The notes below the pieces were generated by a model that saw only the letters and a list, made by a program, of their open reading frames with translations, was not told where the DNA came from and did not search any database. Position numbers and translations under genes: made by a program. From NCBI RefSeq assembly GCF_027947535.2, contig NZ_JAAGKO020000012.1, positions 100,788-164,787 on the forward strand: a DNA stretch of 64,000 nt, read 5' to 3'. Source of the stretch: Streptantibioticus silvisoli (GTDB lineage Bacteria > Actinomycetota > Actinomycetes > Streptomycetales > Streptomycetaceae). Below are positions 1-14,732 of the stretch, one piece after another. Each line of letters starts with the position of its first letter. Within the stretch, counting starts at the first letter, position 1.

Positions 1-19
1 TCAGCCAGCCGGTCGCCGG

Positions 20-955
20 TCACGCGCGTTCCGGGGCCAGACCGGACATCGCCCGCGAAGTGGCCAGCGCCGAGGCGAACGCGGCGACCAGCGTCGGATG
101 GTAGAGCAGGTCGAACGCCTCGTTGCCTCCGTCGCTCCCGCCGGCCGCTTCGCCGTCGGCGCCGGAGACCGGCATGGAGCCGTCCGGCGACTGGGCACCG
201 GCGAGCGCGGTCCAGGCCGCCTCGTCCAGTGACGGGTACGGCAGGCAGGCGTCGACCACGAGCAGTTCGCCCAGCAGGTCCCAGCGGCGCAGGTCGGTCC
301 AGTCGTCCAGCCACACCGGCAGCCACAGCGCCAGGTAGTCCGCGACCTCGTCCGGTAGCCCCCGCGGGCTTTCGCCCCAGTCGGTGAGGTGGAAGACGGT
401 GTGCGTGATGTCGTAGCCGATGTGGCCCTCGACGGTCCACGGTTCGGGGGTACGGGCCAGCCAGGTGCGGGCTGCGGCCTCCGGCAGCGGGGTGGACGGC
501 GTCATGCCGTAGCGGCGCTCGAAGGTGCACACGCCCAGCCGGCGCACCGGCGACACCTCCAGCGCCGCCCAGCTGCCCAGACGGTGGTTGATCCGAATGG
601 CCCGCTCCAACTCCGGTTCGCCGTAGCCCAGTTCCCGGAACGGCACGTACGTCTCGAACGGCACCGGCGACAGCGGTTCGCGGCGCTGGCCGACCACCAG
701 GGCCCGCCCGCCGTCCAGCACCTCGCGCCAGGCGTGGTCCAGCAACTGCCGGGCCAGCTCGGCCTGCCGGGAGCCGGCCACCCCCTCGCGGAACAACACC
801 TTGCAGATCAGGGCGAGTTCACCGACCGGCTTGAAGCGTTCCAGGAACGAGCCGCCCGCCTCGGCCGCCGGCTCCAGCCGGAAGCCGTCGCGGTGCGCGT
901 GCAGCCAGGTCAGCGCCTTCAGCCCCACGTCGTGGGTGAGTCGAACGTCCCTCAT
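20..955 (-). CDS. DUF6895-like hypothetical protein, paralogue 2
   Basis: This 311-residue protein is of unknown function and is the last gene of a four-gene minus-strand operon. It is clearly paralogous to the gene just upstream: both contain HTVFHLTDWG, an L-G-V segment followed by a Cys (LGVCTFERR here, LGVLNCEAR there), an Rx(T/A)WL...PEPWT segment and a C-terminal YHPTLVAAFASALAT-type helix. The pattern recalls DUF6895-type actinomycete proteins; that family name is from memory. No signal peptide or membrane segment is seen, so it is probably cytosolic. The many His/Trp/Asp positions could form an enzyme site, but this is not established. The start ATG overlaps the stop of the preceding gene (ATGA), which implies translational coupling and decides the start. 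Confidence 0.75.
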   Translation of the reverse strand: MRDVRLTHDVGLKALTWLHAHRDGFRLEPAAEAGGSFLERFKPVGELALICKVLFREGVAGSRQAELARQLLDHAWREVLDGGRALVVGQRREPLSPVPFETYVPFRELGYGEPELERAIRINHRLGSWAALEVSPVRRLGVCTFERRYGMTPSTPLPEAAARTWLARTPEPWTVEGHIGYDITHTVFHLTDWGESPRGLPDEVADYLALWLPVWLDDWTDLRRWDLLGELLVVDACLPYPSLDEAAWTALAGAQSPDGSMPVSGADGEAAGGSDGGNEAFDLLYHPTLVAAFASALATSRAMSGLAPERA

Positions 956-1932
956 ACCGGTTCTCCGATCGTGTCGCCGCCCGCCGGCACCGGCCGCGAG
1001 CCGCCGCCGGCCGCAGGCGGTGCGCACTCCGCGAGCCGGAAGGTGGCCAGGGTGGCGGCGAACGCGGCGACCAGGGTGGAGTGGTAGCAGTTCCAGAACG
1101 TGCGGCCGTCCGCCATGGCCGGGGCGGTCGCACCGGCCTCCGGCACGGCGCCGTCCGGGCGCTGCACCGCCGCGATCCGCTCCCACGCCGCCCGCGAGGC
1201 GTCCCGCGGCCCCGGACCGGGCACGCTGGCGGCCACCGCCAGCAGTTCGCAGGCCAGATCCCACTGCTCCTGCTCCAGACAGCCGTCCAGCCAGGCGGGC
1301 AGCCACACCGTCAGGTACCGCGCCAGGTCCGGCGGCACCCGCTGCGGCGCCCGGCCCCAGTCGGTCAGGTGGAAGACGGTGTGGGTCAGCGCGTAACCCG
1401 AGGCGTGTTCGAACGTCCACGGCTCCGGCAGTCCGCCGAGCCAGGTGCGGCGCAGCACGACCGGTGCGGCGTCGTGCGGCACGAACCCGGTGCGCGCCTC
1501 GCAGTTGAGCACCCCCAGCCGCCGGTTGGGGGGCTGTTCCAGCAGCCGCCAGCCGCGGGTGCGGGTCATCGTCGCGCAGAAGTCCTGTACCCGCGGATGG
1601 CACAGGCCGACCGCGGCGAACGCGGCGTAGATCTCCAGCGGGTAGGTGGCGAACGGCTCGCAGCGCAGCAGGTCGGCGAAGAGCGCGCCGCGCGCGGTCT
1701 GCTCCCATGCCCAGTCCACCGACTCCCGGGCCAGCCGGTGCCGTTCGTCGTCCGGCGCGGTGTGCCGCAGGATCGAACCGCTCAACTGGGCCAGCTCGCC
1801 GAGGGGTTTGAGCGTGCGGTTGACGTCGGTGTCCGGCGCGAGGATGTCGGGCGGCAACGCGAAGTCGTCCCGTCTGGCCGCCGTCCAGCGCAGTGCCGCC
1901 GTGGCCACTTCCCGCTCCGGGCCGCCCGTCAT
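952..1932 (-). CDS. DUF6895-like hypothetical protein, paralogue 1
   Basis: This 326-residue protein is homologous over most of its length to the downstream gene. Shared landmarks are an N-terminal LKPLGELAQL (KPVGELALI in the partner), RRLGVLNCEAR, EPWTFEHASGYALTHTVFHLTDWG and WNCYHSTLVAAFAATLAT. The tail after about residue 300 is Gly/Pro-rich and not conserved. Both ends overlap neighbours by 4 bp (ATGA), so all three large genes are probably made from one transcript at matched levels. Two diverged copies side by side suggest a heteromer or two successive steps on one substrate; this is inference. No catalytic motif of a known family was recognised. Confidence 0.75.
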   Translation of the reverse strand: MTGGPEREVATAALRWTAARRDDFALPPDILAPDTDVNRTLKPLGELAQLSGSILRHTAPDDERHRLARESVDWAWEQTARGALFADLLRCEPFATYPLEIYAAFAAVGLCHPRVQDFCATMTRTRGWRLLEQPPNRRLGVLNCEARTGFVPHDAAPVVLRRTWLGGLPEPWTFEHASGYALTHTVFHLTDWGRAPQRVPPDLARYLTVWLPAWLDGCLEQEQWDLACELLAVAASVPGPGPRDASRAAWERIAAVQRPDGAVPEAGATAPAMADGRTFWNCYHSTLVAAFAATLATFRLAECAPPAAGGGSRPVPAGGDTIGEPV

Positions 1933-2624
1933 CGCGGGTCTCCGGCCCGCAGCAGCTGCGCGGCCGACACGTGCAGCGCGACCCGCGGGTCGGCGCCGTC
2001 CATGTGCTGGATGAACTCCAGACCGGTGTCGAGTCCCAGGGACGGCGGCACGTCGTCGAGGACCGCGAGCCAGCGGCCCGCGCCGGCCGCCTGGAGCCAG
2101 TCGCGCCGGCGAACGGCCCGCACGAAGCCGCGCGCCACATCGTGCGGACGGCGGGTCAGCGCCCGCAGCACCCCGCAGTCGCCCCCCGGTACGGCCAGCG
2201 CCGCGAGCAGCGAGACCTGGTGGGTCAGCGCCTGCCAGGGCGCGGTGTCCAGCCACGAGGCGTCCGGCTCGTCGTCGGCGGGGTGCGGCACCGGTGGGTC
2301 CAGGGCGCGCAGGCTGCGGGCCATCGCCCAGTGGCTCCACGCGGTGGCCCGCGAGGCGTCCGCGCCCGGCGGGAAGGCGGTCAGCGCCTGGCGGAGGATC
2401 CGCACGTCCAGTCCCTCCGGCCGGCGCCGGCTCATGATGCTCGGCAGCAGCACGTCGGCGCCCAGTACGCGCACCGCCGCGATGCCCAGCTTGTCGTCCT
2501 CCACGATGCCCGCGGGCGCGCAGACCACGCCGGGGTGGTCCCCGCCCCGCAGGGCGGAGACCACCTCCGATGCCAGGTCGCGCACCGCGCCCGCGAGGCG
2601 GGTGGATGCGGATGGCTGCTCCAT
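1929..2624 (-). CDS. Hypothetical protein, second gene of the DUF6895-like operon
   Basis: This is a 231-residue protein that I do not recognise. The reading frame is open further upstream, but the ATG at 2624 was chosen because GAGGT lies 8 bases before it and the longer version would run into the 61-residue gene. The sequence is mostly helical-looking and Ala/Leu/Arg-rich, with EDDKLGIAAVRVLGADVLLP near residues 40-60 and a C-terminal GLDTGLEFIQHMDGADPRVA segment. There is no signal peptide or obvious membrane span. It begins 11 bases after the small peptide gene and overlaps the next gene by ATGA, so it almost surely acts with the paralogous pair. Confidence 0.65.
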   Translation of the reverse strand: MEQPSASTRLAGAVRDLASEVVSALRGGDHPGVVCAPAGIVEDDKLGIAAVRVLGADVLLPSIMSRRRPEGLDVRILRQALTAFPPGADASRATAWSHWAMARSLRALDPPVPHPADDEPDASWLDTAPWQALTHQVSLLAALAVPGGDCGVLRALTRRPHDVARGFVRAVRRRDWLQAAGAGRWLAVLDDVPPSLGLDTGLEFIQHMDGADPRVALHVSAAQLLRAGDPR

Positions 2625-2635
2625 GCAGTCCGACC

Positions 2636-2821
2636 TCAGCTCTTCTTCGGGCGCGGGGTGGGGGGCGAGAGCAGGAGGGTGGCGGTTCCGCTCAGCAGGG
2701 CGAGTGCGGCGCACTCACGCGTGTCGTGGAACGTTCCCTCCATCTCGGCCGGATTCAGCGCGTTCTCGACATCGATGTCGAGAACCATCGTCGGGTTCAT
2801 GGTCGTGTGCTCAGTAGTCAT
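2636..2821 (-). CDS. 61-residue peptide at the head of the DUF6895-like operon
   Basis: A short ORF begins at the ATG at 2821 with AGGGAA as a possible ribosome binding site. The product starts MTTEHTTMNPTMVLDIDVEN, is acidic in the first half, has a single Cys (TRECAALALLSG) and ends in a Thr/Leu-rich stretch followed by PPTPRPKKS. It is the first gene of the operon and lies 11 bases from the next. The layout of a short acidic N-terminus and small-residue C-terminus beside unknown enzymes resembles RiPP precursor genes, and LDIDVE is vaguely like the leader motif of FxLD-type peptides, but it lacks a Cys/Ser/Thr-rich core. It could equally be a structural subunit or scaffold peptide of the downstream proteins. 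Confidence 0.55.
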   Translation of the reverse strand: MTTEHTTMNPTMVLDIDVENALNPAEMEGTFHDTRECAALALLSGTATLLLSPPTPRPKKS

Positions 2822-4404
2822 GTGATCGTTCCCTAGGAATGAGGGGATTCACTTGCTCCTCCAGTGGAACTCGCCCGGCCGGGGCCCGCAAACGCATGGC
2901 CCGTTCGCAGGGAAAAATCGCTCCGACTTGCGGAAATCGCCATCGGGGTATCGGAATCCCGGCCGCCGCCCGTCGCACCGGAAAATCCGGCCCCGCACCG
3001 GAAGAGTCGCCCCCGCACCGGAAAATCCGGCCCCGCACCGGAAAATCCGGCCCCGCACCGGAAGAGTCGCCCCCGCACCGGAGAATCCGCCTCCGCTCCC
3101 GAAAGCCGCCGCTGCTCCCGGAAAGCCGTCGCCGGACAGGTCGGATGCCGTCAGGGCACGGGCGAACCCGGTGAGCACGTCGGTCCCCAGCGCCGCCGAA
3201 TCTTTTCCGGTCCGGCCGCGGGACACACGTCACGCGGTTCCCGTACCGGCTGGCAGGCTCAACCCCGGCCCGATTTCCTCGCCTTCACCGGTCCGGCTGG
3301 ATCAGCGGCAACGACGACGGACTTCAGAAATCCTGATACGCGATCAACCGGCATATCCACCAGGGTTCCACGGGGGGCGCGGATTCCGCGGCCGCGTAAC
3401 CAGGAGATGCCTCGGGAACTTCTGTGACATCAATGAGGTGAGGTGAGGTGCGGTGCGGGTGGGTGATGAGGCGGTCGGCGGATTCGGGGGAAGGCCTCAA
3501 GAGCGCCCGCTGGTCGGATGAGGCTTCGTCGGCGTCGGGATCCCGGTTCGCGGGACCGGTCCCCGTCGCCGGCCGCCACGGCCGGCGGTGGCCAGGGTGC
3601 CCCGGAGCATCGCCGCGCGCCCTGAGGTGGGGCCGCCGTCGGGGGAGGGGAACGCGGCGCGTGCGGCAGGGCGACCCTCCGCCCGACGAGCACCCCCGCC
3701 GCGCCGGGGCGTGCGGTGCCGGTGCCCGCCGTGCGCGTCACTCCGCGCGCCCTGTCGTCGGCCTGCCCGCGCCCCCTCGTCGTACGGGACGCTCGGGGCG
3801 ACGGGGTAGCCGACACCCGGCCGGATGCCCCGCACCCATCAGGAACAGGTCCCAGGCCGTTCCGAGAAGGACGTCATGAGTCACCACGTCCCCCGTCGGC
3901 GGGAACATCCCCGACAACTGCGCCGGCAGCTCCCCGTCCGTGCCCGGATGTGTCGGCTGACGGTCCGTGCCCCCGGGGCCGTGACCCGGGTGACCCCGAC
4001 GGAGACGCACGTCGCAGGCAAAACGGCGGCTCCGCGGACACCCGGCCCCCGGAGCCGACCCGGCGTCAGCCGGCCGTCGGCGCCCCAGGAAGCGCGTGGT
4101 CCGCGGCTACCGGGCTCCGGCATCGCGACGGCGCTGACCGACAGCGGGACGGCATACGGACGGAGCGGCTCAGGGGCCCCGCCACCACGGCGCAACCCGT
4201 CAGGCGGGGCCACCGGGTGAACGGAGCGCTCCTGCCGGCCCGGTGAGCGCGGCGGCCTCGGCCCGGAAAAGGAGGGTGCGCGGCGACACCGGACACACCA
4301 TCAGGCTGAATCACGGGGCACAGCCGTCGGCGCAGGGCAAAACGGCGCCGCGGTGGATAGCCTCCCCTTCGAGGTCATTTCCGGCATATCACAAGGAGTG
4401 GGTC
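2822..4404. other. Gene-poor stretch
   Basis: Apart from the 20-bp repeat array, the 1.6 kb between the minus-strand operon start and the 39-residue peptide gene shows only GC-driven reading frames with Arg/Pro/Gly-rich translations, no convincing ribosome binding sites and no recognisable domains. It presumably holds the promoter of the minus-strand operon near 2830-2970. Confidence 0.5.
2975..3134. repeat. 20-bp tandem repeat array with CCGGA-N3-TCCGG palindromes
   Basis: About eight head-to-tail 20-bp units. Full units of GCACCGGAAAATCCGGCCCC (2975, 3015, 3035) alternate with a variant containing GGAAGAGTCGC (2995, 3055) and then decay (3075, 3095, 3115). The full unit contains the inverted repeat CCGGA-AAA-TCCGG. 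A 20-bp period is close to two helical turns, so sites would lie on one face of the DNA. The array is 155-310 bp upstream of the 61-residue gene. A multi-site operator is plausible; replication slippage is the alternative. Confidence 0.8.
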
Positions 4405-4524
4405 ATGGGTCTCCCCGTCGTCGGCGGTTTGATCGACAGCGTTATCGGCATTGTCCTGGGCGCGGCGTACGGCATCGTGCCTCAGCTCGGCGCCCTCTTG
4501 AGCGGCCTGGGTCTGCCGGTGTGA
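4405..4524 (+). CDS. 39-residue hydrophobic glycine-rich peptide
   Basis: This tiny ORF begins at the ATG at 4405 with a strong AAGGAG 8 bases upstream and ends in TGA just before a strong hairpin. The product, beginning MGLPVVGGLIDSVIGIVLG and ending GALLSGLGLPV, has only one acidic residue (Asp11), no Lys or Arg, and is otherwise Gly/Val/Leu/Ile, so it would insert into or cross a membrane. The ribosome binding site plus terminator argue for a real monocistronic gene. It could be a leaderless bacteriocin-like or signalling peptide, or a small membrane protein. No cognate processing gene is adjacent. A longer in-frame start at 4243 exists but lacks a comparable ribosome binding site. Confidence 0.55.
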   Translation: MGLPVVGGLIDSVIGIVLGAAYGIVPQLGALLSGLGLPV

Positions 4525-4541
4525 GTGCTCCGGCACTGAGG

Positions 4542-4580
4542 CGGCCTCCTGGCCCCGGCGTCGCCGGAGCCGGGAGGCCG
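4542..4580 (+). terminator. Hairpin after the 39-residue peptide gene
   Basis: Two 19-base arms (4542-4560 and 4562-4580) are complementary except for two wobble positions, and the hairpin lies 18 bases after the stop codon. There is no U-tract, as is common for actinomycete terminators. Confidence 0.7.
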
Positions 4581-4718
4581 GCCGCTCCCCGTCGCTCACC
4601 ACCCGTCAGGGGCCGGTGGCCGCACGGGGCGCCGCCCGGGGAACGCGCTCGTCACCTCCGGGTCCCTCCCGGGCCGAGGGATCGGGAAGCGGTCCGGGCT
4701 CCCCGCCCGGTGCGCCGC

Positions 4719-5336
4719 TCAGCAGGGGAGAGTGGTGCGGCCGGCCGCACCCGTGGCGCCGGTGACGCCGTCCGCGGTGGACGTGGCGTCGGTACCGTCG
4801 CCGCCGGGCTTGCCGGGGCACAACGGACTGGCGGCGCCGCCGGCCCCGCCGGTGCCGCCCTTGTGGCCGCCGCCGGCCGTGGAGGCGCCGCCGTTGCCGC
4901 CGTTTCCGCCGGGAACCCCGACGCCGGCGTTGCCGACACCGCCCACGCCGCCTTTGCCGCCGGTGCCGCCGAGCGCCGCGGCGCCCCCGTGGCCGCCGGT
5001 GCCGCCGTTGCCGTTGGCGCCGCCCGCACCCCCGGCGCCACCCGCGCCGCCGGTGCTCCCGCTGTCGGTGGCGTCCCCGCCGTCACCGCCGTTGCCGCCG
5101 ATGCCGTTGGCACCGGAAGCGCCGCCGGTGCCGCCGAGGCCACCGAGACCGCCGCTGGTCCCCACACCGTTGAGGCCGTTGACGCCGCGGAGGCCCATGT
5201 TGACGTAGGGCGTGGCGCCGGTCGGGTCGGCCGGGGACGCCGCGAGGGCGAGGGTGGGGGTGAGGGCGAAGGCGGCTGCGGCGGTAGCGGCGATCAGAAG
5301 GGGCCGGCGGCTGGCGATGGTGCGCGACAAGCGCAT
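4719..5336 (-). CDS. Secreted glycine-rich GGx-repeat protein
   Basis: This is a 205-residue exported protein. The ATG at 5336 gives a typical Sec signal peptide: positive MRLSRTIASRR, a hydrophobic stretch rich in Ala and Leu, and cleavage probably after LALAA near residue 34. An earlier in-frame start would hide the signal sequence. From about residue 50 to 200 it is nearly all GGxG/GGA/GGN triplets, similar in look to mycobacterial PE_PGRS or collagen-like repeats, and it ends with a few Cys/Pro residues (LCPGKPGG, TTLPC). The two Cys could crosslink. It is probably an extracellular or cell-surface structural protein; function is unknown. Upstream is AAAGG as a ribosome binding site. Confidence 0.7.
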   Translation of the reverse strand: MRLSRTIASRRPLLIAATAAAAFALTPTLALAASPADPTGATPYVNMGLRGVNGLNGVGTSGGLGGLGGTGGASGANGIGGNGGDGGDATDSGSTGGAGGAGGAGGANGNGGTGGHGGAAALGGTGGKGGVGGVGNAGVGVPGGNGGNGGASTAGGGHKGGTGGAGGAASPLCPGKPGGDGTDATSTADGVTGATGAAGRTTLPC

Positions 5337-5709
5337 GGGTGAGCCTTTCGGTCGTGCGGCCGGAGACAATCCCCGGCCGGTAAATGACCAAGTTATGCGC
5401 AAAGAGGACGTTTTGTGCTGCGCGGATCGCGGTGGTCGCGGGCGGGCGCGGTTGTTCGACGAGTTGGCCGTTCGCGGATCGGGCTCTGAGGGTGCCGGAA
5501 GCTCATCCCCGCAGGCCGGATGGCTTGCGAGCTTCCCGTGGGGAGTCGGCCGCTGGTTCCTGATCGACGCGCGGACGAGCGGGCCGGGGCCCGGGGTTGT
5601 GCGCTCCGCGCCGAGGGCGTGTGCTGTCCGGTCCCGCGCCGGCTCGGCTGCACCGTCGTCCGGGGCCGCCGCTCACCCCGTGCCGTCAGCCGTACGGCAG
5701 GATGGGGGC
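5337..5709. other. Divergent intergenic region
   Basis: This 373-bp stretch separates the divergently transcribed glycine-rich protein and ABM-domain protein. It includes a comparatively AT-rich patch near 5380-5415 that should hold the minus-strand promoter. No clear consensus pair or operator was identified. Confidence 0.4.
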
Positions 5710-6039
5710 ATGAGCGTAGTCAAGATCAACGTACTGAACGTCCCCGCCGAGCAGCGGGAGGTGCTGGAGAAGCGGTTCGCCTCCCGTGCGCACGCCGTTG
5801 AGGGTTCCGACGGGTTCGAGTGGTTCGAGCTGCTCCGGCCGGTCGAGGGCACCGATGATTACCTCGTCTACACCCGGTGGCGTGACGAGGAGTCCTTCCA
5901 GGCCTGGATGGAGGGCCCCATGAAGGCGGCCCACCAGGGCGGTGGCGCCGAGGGCGCGGAGCGTCCCAAGCCGGCGGCGAGCGGGTCCACGCTGTGGTCC
6001 TTCGAGGTCGTGCAGCAAGCGGCGCCGAAGAGCGCGTAA
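5710..6039 (+). CDS. Antibiotic biosynthesis monooxygenase (ABM) domain protein
   Basis: A 109-residue ferredoxin-like-fold protein of the ABM/HmoA type. The sequence KINVLNVPAEQREVLEKRFA followed by GFEWFELLRPVEG, DYLVYTRWRDEESFQAWM and a C-terminal LWSFEVVQ strand is the standard dimeric alpha-beta barrel pattern. Family members oxidise polyketide quinol precursors without cofactors or degrade heme; the conserved pattern here is closest to small heme-oxygenase-like (MhuD/HmoA) proteins, but I cannot separate the two from sequence. The start ATG follows GGGGGC. It stands alone, convergent to the large PKS gene, and may be ordinary metabolism. Confidence 0.75.
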   Translation: MSVVKINVLNVPAEQREVLEKRFASRAHAVEGSDGFEWFELLRPVEGTDDYLVYTRWRDEESFQAWMEGPMKAAHQGGGAEGAERPKPAASGSTLWSFEVVQQAAPKSA

Positions 6040-6088
6040 GCAGGTCGTCGTCAACGATTGACCTCTGCCGACGCCCCGGCGGACGCGA

Positions 6089-6130
6089 GGCTCCCGGCTC
6101 GTTACGGACCCGGCTCCCGGCTCGTTACGG
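6089..6130. repeat. Two-copy direct repeat between convergent genes
   Basis: GGCTCCCGGCTCGTTACGG occurs twice, starting at 6089 and 6112 (23-bp period), in the 345-bp stretch between the ABM gene and the PKS stop codon. Nothing else was found in 6040-6384; no perfect terminator hairpin stands out. Confidence 0.6.
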
Positions 6131-6384
6131 GCCCCGGGCCGGGCGCCGCCCGACCGGGCGCGCGGACCGGGCCGGCGCCCGCGTCGGGGCCGGGGCCGCC
6201 GCCCGGGGGTGCTGTTCGGGGTGGACGGGGGACCGGGGGGCCGCCCCTGCACGCGGCCGGCCCCCGGTTCATCGGTCAACGGGGCATCCCGCCCGGCGGA
6301 CCGCCTCCCGCACCGCCCGGCAGCTCGACGGGTTCGGGCGCGGGCGCGGCCGGCACGCCCGCCGCCGCGCCCGAGGAGAAGACG

Positions 6385-13089
<6,705 letters not shown>

Positions 13090-13338
13090 CGCGGGCTCCT
13101 CATGTCGGATTCGTCGATTGACCTGGGCCTGTCCGGCGGGTCAGGGCGGGACGGGAAGCGGCGCCCGCTGCCGCGCGAAGCGGTGCCCGCCGGCCGCGGG
13201 GCGGGGGAACCGGGCGCCGGAGCGGCCCGGCAGCCGGTGGCGTCGGGGCGTTCCGGCAGCGCCGTCCCGCGCCCCCGGCCGCCGGCCGCGGGCGCCCGCG
13301 GGCCGGGCGTCGCGGGGCCGCCGTCCGCCGGACACGCC

Positions 13339-14382
13339 TCAGGCCCAGGCCGGCAGTTCGGTGATGGTGAGGACCACGGCCACGGCCGACCAGCCCGGAG
13401 CCCCGCCGAAGAGCAGGACGTGGTCGCCCGCCGCGAGTTGGCCGGTGCGCAGCAGGTGGTCGAGCGCGATGAACTGGTCGCTGGCCGAGGCGTGCCCGAT
13501 CCCGCAGCCGAACTCCCACTGCGACCGGGAGACGTCCAGGCCCAGCGGCTCCATGACGCAGTTGCGGGTGGTCGCCTCGTCGCCGTTGGGCACCAGGACC
13601 CAGCGCAGGTCGGACACCTCGATCCCGGCCTCGCCCACGGCGGCGCGCGCCGTCTCGGTGCAGGCGATCGCGATGCCGTCGCCGACGCTCACCCCGTCGA
13701 TCTCCTTGACCCGCTCGTTGAACTGCTGGGCGCGGCCCACGACGTCGATCCGCCGGCCGGAGGACCCGGTGGGCGGGAACAGCGGCTCGTCGCCGCGCGC
13801 CATCGCCTCGAACTCCGGGTAGACCCTGGAGACGACCGCGTCGACGCGGGCGAACCCGCCGGTCGCGCTGAGCACCACGGAGCTGGCCGCGTCGGCGGCG
13901 ATCACGCCCATCGGCCCGCTGTCCCACCGGTTGATCAACGGCGAGTTGAAGTTGTCGGCGGTGGTCAGCAGGATGTCCGGCCGGTCGTCCGACTGGTGCG
14001 ACAGCAGGCCGGCCCCCAGCTCGACGGCGGTGAGCATGCCGTTGCACCCGTTGCGTATCTCGGTGCCGCCGGCCCCCCGGATGCCCAGCTCCCGCATGAT
14101 GTACGCCGACGGCGACCACATCTCGGGGCCCTGGTAGAAGGTCGAGGCGTGCAGCACCGTCCCGATCGAGGCGGCGCCGCCGGGGGACCGGTCGAGCGCC
14201 ACCCGGGCGGCCTCGACGGCCATGTCGGGCGCCGGTTCCGTGCCGGCGACCAGGACACCGCGCAGCGCGCTCTCGGCGAAGACCGCGGGGTCGTACAGGC
14301 CCGCGGCGACGGCCTCGGACGCGGCGAAGGCGGACGGCAGCCGGCAACCCAGACCGGCGAGGAACACGTTCGCCGGCTTCAT
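13339..14382 (-). CDS. KAS III-like acyltransferase (CloN2/CerJ-like), copy 1
   Basis: A 347-residue thiolase-fold protein of the FabH family. The nucleophile is Cys113 (NGCNGM). At the FabH His site it has Asn266 (VPNGDE) and at the FabH Asn site His297 (GHASASD), so the two positions are swapped. KAS III relatives lacking the standard pair are known as O- or S-acyltransferases rather than condensing enzymes, for example CerJ in cervimycin and CloN2, which moves pyrrolyl-2-carboxyl between carrier proteins in clorobiocin biosynthesis. In this pyrrole operon, transfer of the pyrrolyl group from the small carrier protein to the PKS ACP or KS is the natural guess. The ribosome binding site is weak; it lies 249 bp upstream of the PKS. 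Confidence 0.8.
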   Translation of the reverse strand: MKPANVFLAGLGCRLPSAFAASEAVAAGLYDPAVFAESALRGVLVAGTEPAPDMAVEAARVALDRSPGGAASIGTVLHASTFYQGPEMWSPSAYIMRELGIRGAGGTEIRNGCNGMLTAVELGAGLLSHQSDDRPDILLTTADNFNSPLINRWDSGPMGVIAADAASSVVLSATGGFARVDAVVSRVYPEFEAMARGDEPLFPPTGSSGRRIDVVGRAQQFNERVKEIDGVSVGDGIAIACTETARAAVGEAGIEVSDLRWVLVPNGDEATTRNCVMEPLGLDVSRSQWEFGCGIGHASASDQFIALDHLLRTGQLAAGDHVLLFGGAPGWSAVAVVLTITELPAWA

Positions 14383-14724
14383 GCTCGCGCCCGGACGGGA
14401 CTCATGATTGTCATGCCTTGTTCGACGCATGACGGCCGGTGTCTGTTCACGCCGGCCCGCGACTTTCTCCGGACCCCGCGGGAAGGCCACGGCCGGCGAA
14501 CGGGTCCGAATCGGCTCCGCGGGAACCGGCTGACGACGGCACGCCGGTGCGGCCGACCGACCGCGCCGGGCCGTGCGGTGCGCCGGGCCGTGCGATCCGT
14601 GTGCCGGGCCGGTCCGATGAGCACACCGGCCCCGCCGTTCAGTGCGCGGGACCGGTCCGATGAGTACACCGGCCGCACCGTCCAATGCACCGCTTCGATC
14701 CGATGAGCGCACCGGCCGCACCGT
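14383..14724. other. Intergenic stretch containing 43-bp repeats
   Basis: This 342-bp gap between the ECF sigma factor and the KAS III-like gene is mostly filled by the 43-bp repeat array described separately. No other gene or clear promoter was seen. Confidence 0.5.
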
Positions 14725-14732
14725 TCAGTGCA
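14611..14732. repeat. Three-copy 43-bp tandem repeat at the 3-prime end of the ECF sigma gene
   Basis: Units start at 14611, 14654 and 14697. Each carries TCCGATGAG-x-x-CACCGGCC-x-C-x-CCGT-x-CA(A/G)TGC with a few substitutions. The third unit overlaps the last codons and stop of the sigma factor gene (stop at 14725), so the array seems to have grown outward from the coding end. It lies upstream of the KAS III and PKS genes, where promoter or attenuator elements would be expected. Confidence 0.75.

Noticed and set aside
2975..3134. CRISPR-like array
   Set aside because: Units are contiguous 20-bp repeats without unique spacers, and there are no cas genes in the window.
3430..4246. Several overlapping frames of 110-230 residues
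   Set aside because: All are low-complexity Arg/Pro/Ala translations in GC-rich DNA with no RBS or domain; none was preferred over another.
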